Origin: Conexibacteraceae bacterium
Lineage (GTDB): Bacteria > Actinomycetota > Thermoleophilia > Solirubrobacterales > Solirubrobacteraceae
Assembly (NCBI GenBank): GCA_009785395.1
Contig: WQWK01000022.1
Coordinates: 1-14,026 of the forward strand
DNA: 14,026 nucleotides
Direction of reading: 5' to 3'
The notes below the pieces were generated by a model. That model was not told the origin of the DNA, made no database searches, and saw only the letters and a program-made list of their open reading frames with translations. Below, one piece after another: positions 6,180 through 11,905 of this stretch. Each line of letters starts with the position of its first letter. The stretch's first letter is position 1. The position numbers were made by a program, and so were the translations under genes.

Positions 6180-7699
6180 ATGCTTGCTCGAGTAACAACC
6201 TTCGCCATCGACGGAGTGGACCCCCGTCGCATCTTCGTAGAGGTGGACATCCGTCCGGGCCTGCCGTCTTTCGTGATCGTCGGACTGGGCGACACGGCCG
6301 TGCGCGAGTCGCGCGAGCGGGTCCGGTCGGCGATCCAGAACTCCGGCTACGAGTTCCCGCAGCGCCGGATCACCGCCAACCTCGCTCCCGCCTCATTGCG
6401 CAAGGCCGGGCCCGGCTTCGACGCGGCGCTCGCACTGGCGGTGCTGGCTGCCAGCGGGCAACTCGACGCCTCGCTGCTGGCCGATGTCGCCGTCTACGGC
6501 GAGCTCTCCCTGGGCGGGGAGTTGCGGCCCGCGGCCGGGACGTTCGCGGCAGCGGAGGGCGCGCGCGCTCACGGGATCCCCGCGCTGGTCGTTCCGGCCG
6601 GGCAGGCGCGCCAGGCTGCGCTGATCGATGGTGTGCGGGTGCTGGGGGTCAGCGGCCTGGCCGCGGCGGTCGACGCCGTCACGGGAAAGCGCCTGCCGCC
6701 TCCGCCCCCAACCGACCACGGGGAGCCGGCAGCGGTCTCGCAGCCGGATCTGGCGGATGTCCGCGGTCATGAGTTTCCGTTACTTGCGCTGGAGATCGCC
6801 GCGGCCGGTGGCCACAACCTGCTGTTGGAGGGCCCACCGGGCACCGGCAAGACCATGCTGGCGCGCCGGCTGCCGTCGATCCTGCCGCCGATGACCCGCG
6901 CCGAAGCGCGGGAGGTGACGCGGATTCACAGCGTCGTGGGTCTCCACAGCGGCGGTCTCGCCAGCGAGCGTCCGTTCCGGGCTCCCCACCACACGATCTC
7001 CGCTGCGGGCCTGGTGGGGGGCGGCAACCCGCCCCGTCCGGGTGAGGCGTCGATAGCCAACCGCGGGATCCTGTTCCTGACGAGCTCTCGGAGTTCCAGC
7101 GCACCACGCTCGAGGCGCTCCGCCAGCCGCTCGAGGACGGTCGCATCACGATCGTGCGCGGCCAGCGGGCGCTCGAGTTCCCGACGCGCTTCATGCTGAT
7201 CGCCGCCACCAACCCCTGTCCATGCGGCTTCGCGGGAGCGGGCGACAGATGCAGCTGCTCCGAACTTGACATCCGGCGTCACCAGCGGCGGCTGAGCGGC
7301 CCGCTGCTCGACCGCATGGACATGCTGGTGAACGTCGAGCGCCCGGCCACCGAGGAACTGGCGGGCCCGCCCCACACGGACTCCGCCGCCGCCCGCGAGC
7401 GTGTCCGCGATGCGCGTGAGCGCCAGCGGCGGCGACTGCAGGGGACGCGCGCCGCATGCAACGGCGAGCTCGATGCGGCGCTGATCCAAACCAGATTGCG
7501 GCTCGACGAGGGTGCTCAGTCGGCGCTCGGCAGGGCCTACCTCGGAGGGGCGTTGTCCGCGCGTGGGCGGCACCGGGTCCTGCGCGTCGCGCAGACAATC
7601 GCCGACCTCGACGGACGCGACGTGGTCGGAAGCGACGATGTGTGCACGGCGCTGATGCTGCGCCAGCGCGTCGGCGGCGTCGAGGGGCTGGCCGCATAG
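6180..7699 (+). pseudogene. comM: ComM (YifB/Mg-chelatase-like AAA+ helicase), broken by a 1-nt deletion
   Basis: ComM is a hexameric AAA+ helicase that promotes branch migration when transforming DNA is integrated. The N-terminal ChlI-like domain (MLARVTTFAIDGVD, VGLGDTAVRESRERVRSA, RRITANLAPASLRKAGPGFD) and the P-loop GPPGTGKT at residues 218-225 are intact. After GILFL at about 7078 the frame is lost: the Walker B LFLDEL would need one extra base between 7078 and 7079. In the next frame the protein continues without damage: DELSEFQRTTLEALRQPLEDGRITIVRGQ, FMLIAATNPCPCG, the zinc-type CPCG...CSC cysteines, SGPLLDRMDM and the C-terminal helical domain to the TAG at 7697. The unshifted frame reads on into nonsense to a stop at 7199 (339 residues). 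Because the rest is well kept, this is either a very recent mutation or a sequencing or assembly error. The ATG start fits the family exactly. dprA follows by 2 bases. Confidence 0.9.
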
Positions 7700-7701
7700 C
7701 C

Positions 7702-8787
7702 ATGTGGGCCTGTGACGAATGCATGCGGCGCACGTGGCTGCTCGGCCGCGTGAGCGCGTACCTGCAGTTCCAGCGCAAGCGTCTCGAGGACATTCTGACT
7801 CTCGGCGACGAGCAGCTGATAACCCTATGGGCGAATCGGGTGCGGGATGGGCTCGAGCATGAATACGAGGACTTCGACAGGAGCCGCGCGGAGGGGGCGC
7901 GGGCCAGAGCCGAAGCGGCCGGCCTGGAGCTCGTCTGCCGCTGCGACGCCGCGTATCCGCAGAGCCTGCTGCGCCTGCGGACACCGCCGGCGGTGCTGCA
8001 CGTAGCGGGTGGCATGGCGCGCTTCCTCGAGCTCGCGCAGGCCGACCCGGTGGCGCTGATCGGGTCCCGGCGAGCCACCGGCTACGGGCAGGAGATCGCT
8101 CATGCGCTGGGCCGCGGGTGCAGTGCCAGCGGCCTCTGCGTGGTCAGCGGCATGGCGATCGGCGCGGACGCCTGCGCGCACCGCGGCGCGCTGGCCGCGG
8201 GCGGCCACACCGTGGCTGTGCTCGCGGGCTGCGCCTGCGCTCCCTATCCGAAGGCGAACAGCGGGCTTCACGGCAAGATCCTCGCCAGCGGCGCCGCCGT
8301 GAGCGAGTTCGGCCCGGGGACAGCGCTGCGCGGCTGGACATTCATCGCGCGCAACCGGATCATCGCGGGGCTCGCGAGACTCACGGTGGTCGTGCAGGGG
8401 CGGGCAGACTCCGGTGCGCTGAGTACGGCCGCGTTCGCGCGCGGACTGGGCCGGCCCGTGGGTGCGGTCCCGGGCGCCGTGTCGGTCGGTCAGTCCGAGG
8501 GCCCCAACCAGCTGCTGGCCGTGGGCGCGGTGATGATCCGTGACGCTCAGGACGTCCTGAATGCGGTGTTCGGCGCCGGTGTACGCGACGCGGAGTCGGC
8601 CGGCCGGGCCGGCCTCGGCTCCGGTCAGGTCGCCCTGCTCGAGGCGATCGCGAACGGGGCCGACACCGCTGGGGCGCTGACGCGGGCCGGGGTCGGAGGC
8701 CGGCAGATGCTGGTCATCCTGGCCGAGCTCGAGCTGGCCGGATGCGTGCGCAGGGCGGCTGGGGGCAGGTACATCGTGACGGCTTGA
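7702..8787 (+). CDS. dprA: DNA-processing protein DprA (Smf)
   Basis: DprA binds incoming single-stranded DNA and loads RecA during natural transformation. The 361-residue protein has a helical N-terminal region, then the Rossmann-like DprA domain with VALIGSRRATGYGQ at 117-130, VVSGMAIGADACAHRGALAAGGHTVAVLA at 147-175, YPKAN, ARNRIIAGL at 216-224 and DSGALSTAAFARGLGRPVGAVPG at 236-258. A C-terminal winged-helix domain (about 305-361) closes it. The N-terminus starts with MWACDEC, a CXXC pair (C4, C7) that I do not know from model DprA proteins. In the nucleotide-contacting loop GLD is replaced by CACAPYP, and the usual FPARNR is FIARNR. The ATG lies 2 bases after the comM stop, so translation is probably coupled; the comM frameshift could reduce it. 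No Shine-Dalgarno is evident. Confidence 0.95.
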   Translation: MWACDECMRRTWLLGRVSAYLQFQRKRLEDILTLGDEQLITLWANRVRDGLEHEYEDFDRSRAEGARARAEAAGLELVCRCDAAYPQSLLRLRTPPAVLHVAGGMARFLELAQADPVALIGSRRATGYGQEIAHALGRGCSASGLCVVSGMAIGADACAHRGALAAGGHTVAVLAGCACAPYPKANSGLHGKILASGAAVSEFGPGTALRGWTFIARNRIIAGLARLTVVVQGRADSGALSTAAFARGLGRPVGAVPGAVSVGQSEGPNQLLAVGAVMIRDAQDVLNAVFGAGVRDAESAGRAGLGSGQVALLEAIANGADTAGALTRAGVGGRQMLVILAELELAGCVRRAAGGRYIVTA

Positions 8788-8814
8788 CCGACGGCTTGAT
8801 CGACGGCCTTGATC
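8778..8814 (+). repeat. 12/13-bp tandem repeat across the dprA stop codon
   Basis: GACGGCTTGACC (8778-8789), GACGGCTTGATC (8790-8801) and GACGGCCTTGATC (8802-8814, one base longer) stand head to tail. The first copy contains the dprA TGA. They lie just before the candidate promoter of the next gene. Confidence 0.8.
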
Positions 8815-8835
8815 CACAAGATCCCACTTTGTCGA

Positions 8836-8841
8836 TATGCT
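8836..8841 (+). promoter_or_regulatory. Candidate -10 (TATGCT) of the secreted-protein gene
   Basis: TATGCT fits TANNNT and lies in the only A/T-richer patch between dprA and the gene at 8916, which would give a leader of about 68 bases. TTGATC at 8809-8814 resembles a -35 but its spacing of 21 bp is too long for a standard promoter. Confidence 0.35.
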
Positions 8842-8915
8842 CTGTCGGATTTATTTGGTTTCCAGACTGTCGGTCGCGGCCTGCGTACCGGTGGAACGAC
8901 TCTTGGAGGTACGCA

Positions 8916-9779
8916 GTGTCAGATCACAAACGGTCGTCTCTGTCGAGGCAGCTCGTGTCGGAGTTGCCAGTGCCGACGCGCCGGCTGTTGAAGCGGCTTG
9001 CAGCGCCGGCGGCGGCGTTCGCGGCTGTCGGGGGCGTGGCGCTCGCTGCCGCGCCGGCGAGCGCGGTCGCGGCGACGCCGACGACGCCGCCGTCGACGGT
9101 GGCCTGCAGCGGCTCGATCAATCCCGACGCGAACGGCCCTGCGGCCGGAAACGCGAACCCCTACGACTACTCTTTCTCGTGTCTGCCGGCGATCTCGGGC
9201 GCGACGAGCCCATCGGGCTACACGTGGGACTTCAGCGGCAACATCTACTCGTACACGATCCTCGTCACGCGCCGCAAGGACGACGGGAACAACGTCACCT
9301 ACGGGGCGCCGACGGCAACGGTGCTGACGTCCGCGGGCGCGGTCGACCCGACGCAGTACGTCAACTGCTCGAGCATCGTGCCCAGCGACGGCTTCGGCTG
9401 CACCGCTCCGGGCCCCGGCGCTAGCTCCGCGTCGGACCTGGCGAACGGCACGAGTCCCGCCTATCTCAAGTACATCCCGGCGGGTGAGACGGTCACCGGC
9501 GGTTTCGCCATGACCGAGGGCTATTGCGCGTTCCTGCCCAAGGGCGCCAAGCCCGGTACGCCGGCGGTTCCGCAGGCGACCGTGGAGCTGATCGTGACCG
9601 ACACCAACGGGGTCACCGAGGGCCCGTTCGAGCTTCCGCGCGCCGGCAAGTGCCCGAAGGTCGCGGCGGTCGTGCCGGCCGCGAAGACGACAACCAAGAA
9701 GCCGACCAAGAAGAAGACCAAGAAGGTTGGGAAGGTCAGGACGGCGGTGGCCCGGGAGACGGCCGAGTCCAAGAAGTAG
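8916..9779 (+). CDS. Secreted six-cysteine protein with lysine-rich tail, unknown function
   Basis: I do not recognise this 287-residue protein. It begins with a basic n-region (MSDHKRSSLSRQ... TRRLLKRL), a hydrophobic Ala/Val stretch at about 29-46 and a likely signal peptidase I site after APASA (residue 50), so it is probably exported; there is no lipobox. The mature part is rich in Thr, Gly, Pro and Asn, and holds six cysteines (64, 89, 151, 162, 204, 246), an even number that fits three disulfides in a beta-rich domain. The last 30 residues are dominated by Lys and Thr (KKPTKKKTKK), suggesting binding to an anionic surface such as wall polymer or DNA; that is inference. The GTG start at 8916 is supported by GGAGG at 8905-8909 with 6-base spacing, the best ribosome binding site in this region. 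It stands alone, with its own probable promoter. Confidence 0.85.
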   Translation: MSDHKRSSLSRQLVSELPVPTRRLLKRLAAPAAAFAAVGGVALAAAPASAVAATPTTPPSTVACSGSINPDANGPAAGNANPYDYSFSCLPAISGATSPSGYTWDFSGNIYSYTILVTRRKDDGNNVTYGAPTATVLTSAGAVDPTQYVNCSSIVPSDGFGCTAPGPGASSASDLANGTSPAYLKYIPAGETVTGGFAMTEGYCAFLPKGAKPGTPAVPQATVELIVTDTNGVTEGPFELPRAGKCPKVAAVVPAAKTTTKKPTKKKTKKVGKVRTAVARETAESKK

Positions 9780-9780
9780 T

Positions 9781-9809
9781 GTGACGCTCGGCGTCCCGTC
9801 TGGCATAAT
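9781..9809 (+). promoter_or_regulatory. Promoter of the 81-residue gene, probably leaderless
   Basis: An extended -10, TGGCATAAT (9801-9809), ends 6 bases before the GTG at 9816. GTGACG at 9781-9786, 17 bp upstream of CATAAT, resembles TTGACA at four of six positions. Transcription starting 7 bases after the -10 would begin on the start codon itself. No Shine-Dalgarno is present. Confidence 0.55.
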
Positions 9810-9815
9810 TCGCCG

Positions 9816-10061
9816 GTGCAATTTCTGCGGATGAAACCTGGTCACGGCGAGGTTCTCATCGCGGAAGGGGACGTCGAGCTTCCGCACGATGAACAGCGGC
9901 TGCTGGAGGAGTTCCGCCGCCAGCTCGACGCCGGCCTGTGGGCTGCGGTCCCGCTCGCGCAGGGCGACGGCCGCCGCGATGCCGTGATGGTGCGCTCGTT
10001 CGCGGAGATTCCGCGTGACGCGGAGCGCGTGATCTTCTTCCCGCGCGCGGCCGGCGGCTGA
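9816..10061 (+). CDS. Small conserved-looking protein of 81 residues, unknown function
   Basis: I cannot assign a family name. The product (MQFLRMKPGHGEVLIAEGDVELPHDE...) is soluble with no signal peptide or membrane helix. It appears to be a compact alpha/beta domain: a beta-like start, an acidic helix (EQRLLEEFRRQLDAG), a WAAVPL strand, and a tidy end DAVMVRSFAEIPRDAERVIFFPRAAGG with alternating hydrophobic residues. The low share of low-complexity sequence and the typical codon use of its neighbours argue for a real gene. The GTG start at 9816 follows a good extended -10 by 6 bases, which supports a leaderless mRNA. The next gene begins 13 bases after its stop, so the two are likely co-transcribed. 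Confidence 0.75.
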   Translation: MQFLRMKPGHGEVLIAEGDVELPHDEQRLLEEFRRQLDAGLWAAVPLAQGDGRRDAVMVRSFAEIPRDAERVIFFPRAAGG

Positions 10062-10074
10062 ATCGGTCACAACG

Positions 10075-10689
10075 ATGGTTCTGGCCCTCGGTGTTTCGGC
10101 GTTGGTGGCGATTGCGCTGTTGTCGGACGTCCTCGCGCCGCCGGTCTCACAGATGTGGGCGCGTTACCGCGCTCGGCGGCGGCTGGTTCCGGAGACGTCC
10201 CTCGATCCCGGCCGGGAGCTGCGCGCCGAGCAGACGGCTCGGGAACTGCTGCGCTCGTGCGTGGGCGAGGAGGAGTGGGCCATGTACCGCGAGCTCGGCT
10301 TCATCCGCGTCTGGGGCGCGCAATCGAGCGCACGCACCGGCGGCGTCGATTTCGAGTACGCCTACCTGATCTACCCGCATCGCCCGATCATCGCCTACGC
10401 GGCTCAGACCGGCCGCCTGCTGGGGGAGTACTGCGTCGAGTTCCCGGACGACACGCGCCCCTACGGAAGTTCGCGGCTGCCGGACTCTGACGACGTGCTG
10501 GCCAAGTGGATGGCGCTGACGGGTGATGAGCGCCGCCTGCTGGCGAAGGCCAACCTGCACATGCCCGGGCGCCAGGTCGATGCGGCGGTGGTGACCCGCG
10601 ATCTCTGGCGGCTGTCTCGCTGGGAGCAGGTCCGCATGCGCGACGTCGCTACGACGCTCGGCGTCCCGTTGCAGCCCCCGCCCGCCTAG
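10075..10689 (+). CDS. N-terminally membrane-anchored protein of 204 residues, unknown function
   Basis: I do not recognise this protein. Residues 2-20 (VLALGVSALVAIALLSDVL) form one hydrophobic helix, followed by a basic stretch (RYRARRR, 30-36). By the positive-inside rule the remainder is cytoplasmic. The soluble part has a helix with AEQTARELLRSCVGEEEW, a beta-like core (GFIRVWG, FEYAYLIYPHRPIIAYAAQTGRLLGEYCVEFP), and a C-terminal charged helical region (DERRLLAKANLHMPGRQVDAAVVTRDLWRL). The core pattern, with a residue run like a small sensor or binding domain, is suggestive but not enough for a call. The ATG at 10075 has no Shine-Dalgarno. It lies 13 bases after the 81-residue gene and probably shares its transcript. 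A GC-rich tandem repeat that may end transcription follows. Confidence 0.75.
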   Translation: MVLALGVSALVAIALLSDVLAPPVSQMWARYRARRRLVPETSLDPGRELRAEQTARELLRSCVGEEEWAMYRELGFIRVWGAQSSARTGGVDFEYAYLIYPHRPIIAYAAQTGRLLGEYCVEFPDDTRPYGSSRLPDSDDVLAKWMALTGDERRLLAKANLHMPGRQVDAAVVTRDLWRLSRWEQVRMRDVATTLGVPLQPPPA

Positions 10690-10695
10690 CGCTCC

Positions 10696-10791
10696 CGTCC
10701 GGGGCGCCGGCTCTCGTCCGGGGCGCCGGCTCTCGTCCGGGGCGCCGGCTCTCGTCCGGGGGCCAGCGCCAACGTCCGGGCTCAGCGCCCA
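10696..10791 (+). repeat. 19-bp GC-rich tandem repeat upstream of pstS
   Basis: Three identical copies of CGTCCGGGGCGCCGGCTCT lie at 10696-10714, 10715-10733 and 10734-10752. They are followed by two degenerate copies at 10753-10772 (20 bp) and 10773-10791 (19 bp), and a remnant CGTCC from 10792. Each copy holds the self-complementary steps GGCGCC and GCCGGC and a CCGG-loop-CCGG hairpin. It begins 6 bases after the stop of the preceding gene, so it could act as a terminator or a transcription barrier. Confidence 0.9.
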
Positions 10792-10818
10792 CGTCCAGGC
10801 CCCGCCGACGGCGCAGGG

Positions 10819-10827
10819 TGCTAAGCT
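10819..10827 (+). promoter_or_regulatory. Extended -10 promoter of pstS (TGCTAAGCT)
   Basis: TG-N-TAAGCT is a good extended -10. A start about 7 bases later, near 10834, gives an 88-base leader before the TTG start at 10922. A second possibility is TTGAAG (10835-10840), 18 bp, TTTATC (10859-10864), which would start near the alternative ATG at 10871. No PhoP/PhoB box could be identified with confidence. Confidence 0.45.
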
Positions 10828-10839
10828 CGCCGCATTGAA

Positions 10840-10885
10840 GTCGATCAAGTTTGTGTGATTTATCGAGATCATGCGATTGATCGAC
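10840..10885 (+). promoter_or_regulatory. 9-bp dyad in the pstS leader
   Basis: GTCGATCAA at 10840-10848 is the exact reverse complement of TTGATCGAC at 10877-10885, with 28 bases between. It may form a stem in the pstS leader RNA or serve as a DNA operator. The region between also contains a seven-codon open frame from TTG 10835 to TGA 10858. Confidence 0.4.
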
Positions 10886-10921
10886 CAGATGACCTTGATG
10901 ACGATGGGAAAGGATGCTGGT

Positions 10922-11848
10922 TTGAGACTCAACCGCAGTCGCCTCGGCGGCGCTAACCACCCCAAGCTGACGGGCAAGCGCGTGAAGGCTCTGATCGCGG
11001 TTGCAGCGGTCGCGCCCGCGGCTGCGTTTGTGCCGGCGATGGCGACCCCGGCCGCGGCCTCGGCCAAAACGACACTGATCGGCTCGGGATCCAGCGCCGC
11101 ACAGCCGTACATGGTGGCTCTGTTTGCTGCCTACTCGAAGCTCCACAAGAAGATCGGGTTCCGGTACAACCCGGACGGCGGCAACGCCGGCGTCAAGGAT
11201 GTCCAGTCGGGCATCTCGCAGTTCGCCGTGCAGACGGCCGCACCGCTGCCGTCGCAGACCAACGTGACGTTCTCGAAGATCTTCCTCGACGGTCTCTGCA
11301 TCGACGTCAACTCACAGAACAAGCTGAGCAACCTCTCGCTCGCGCAGCTCGCCGGTGCCTTCAAGCAGCCGCCCACCTATCTCACGTGGGGGCAGCTCGG
11401 AAGCAACCTGGGCGGCGACTCGATTCAGACCCAGGGGCGCAACAGCGCCGCCGGGCAGTTCACCTTCTTCCAGGCGGCGGTCCTGGGCGGCGGCTCCGAG
11501 AACACCTCGACGACGCAGCTCACCTCGGACGGCCTGGTCAAGGTCGCGATCGAGAAGAACAAGGATGCGATCGGTTATGTCGGCCTCGCCAACTCCGGCG
11601 CCAAGGGTGAGACCAAGGCGCCCGGCGAGAAGGCGCTCTCCATCAACGGCGTTGCCTGCTCCCCGGCGAACATCAAGAACAGGTCGTATCCGCTGTGGCG
11701 CTACGACTGGGCGGTCGTGCCGCGCAACGCGCCGAACTCGCAGGTCCTCGCGTTCTTCAAGTGGGTCAGCACCAGCGCCGCAGCCGGCAAGATCCTCAGC
11801 ACCTCCGGCGCCGTCCCGGCCTTCAACAAGGTCGCCAAGAAGAAATAG
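10922..11848 (+). CDS. pstS: Phosphate ABC transporter substrate-binding protein PstS
   Basis: PstS captures phosphate outside the membrane and hands it to PstCA. From the TTG at 10922 the product has 308 residues. A signal peptide covers residues 1-48 (basic n-region, then ALIAVAAVAPAAAFVPAMATPAAASA), and the mature protein starts at KTTLIGSGSSAAQPYM, the phosphate-binding fold's first loop. Other ligand-loop motifs are NPDGGNAGVKDVQSGISQFAVQTAAPL and GRNSAAGQFTFFQAAV, where PstS proteins have SGTxxxF-like loops. There is no lipobox Cys, so it is not an obvious lipoprotein, although most Gram-positive PstS are. I prefer TTG 10922 because GGGAAAGGA at 10906-10914 lies 7 bases upstream and the signal peptide follows at once. 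ATG 10871 is in frame and adds 17 residues; a leaderless mRNA could use it. It leads the pst operon, 57 bases before pstC. Confidence 0.9.
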   Translation: MRLNRSRLGGANHPKLTGKRVKALIAVAAVAPAAAFVPAMATPAAASAKTTLIGSGSSAAQPYMVALFAAYSKLHKKIGFRYNPDGGNAGVKDVQSGISQFAVQTAAPLPSQTNVTFSKIFLDGLCIDVNSQNKLSNLSLAQLAGAFKQPPTYLTWGQLGSNLGGDSIQTQGRNSAAGQFTFFQAAVLGGGSENTSTTQLTSDGLVKVAIEKNKDAIGYVGLANSGAKGETKAPGEKALSINGVACSPANIKNRSYPLWRYDWAVVPRNAPNSQVLAFFKWVSTSAAAGKILSTSGAVPAFNKVAKKK

Positions 11849-11905
11849 GTAACTGGCGGAGCAGTCCACTGACAGCGAGCGGTCCGGAACGACGGTGAGA
11901 CGCCT

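Larger units (their letters stand above)
6030..6183. repeat. Inverted repeat joining the yraN and comM start regions
   Basis: The arm at 6165-6183, CGTAGCTTCGGAGGCATGC, is the exact reverse complement of 6030-6048: 19 of 19 bases, including both ATG codons. Extending outward to 6151 and 6062 the arms still agree at 28 of 32 bases counted from the ATG. A further pair, CTCTGTG (6065-6071) and CACAGAG (6121-6127), lies inside. Each arm contains ACACATGT when read on the plus strand (6052-6059 and 6154-6161). Such symmetry is far beyond what two unrelated start regions would show. Confidence 0.9.

Noticed and set aside
7456..7701. N-terminal extension of dprA upstream of 7702 in the same frame
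   Set aside because: The extension overlaps the C-terminal domain of comM, is Arg-rich and unlike DprA; MWACDEC at 7702 follows the comM stop directly.
7825..8817. Minus-strand frame of 330 codons opposite dprA
   Set aside because: DprA on the plus strand has clear family motifs across the same bases; the antisense frame shows none.
10690..10800. The GC-rich repeat as a CRISPR array
   Set aside because: The 19-bp units are directly adjacent with no spacers, so it is a tandem repeat; no cas genes are nearby.
10835..10921. Three GATC steps in the pstS leader as Pho boxes
   Set aside because: They are not spaced at a regular 11 bp and do not match the PhoP direct-repeat pattern known from Streptomyces.
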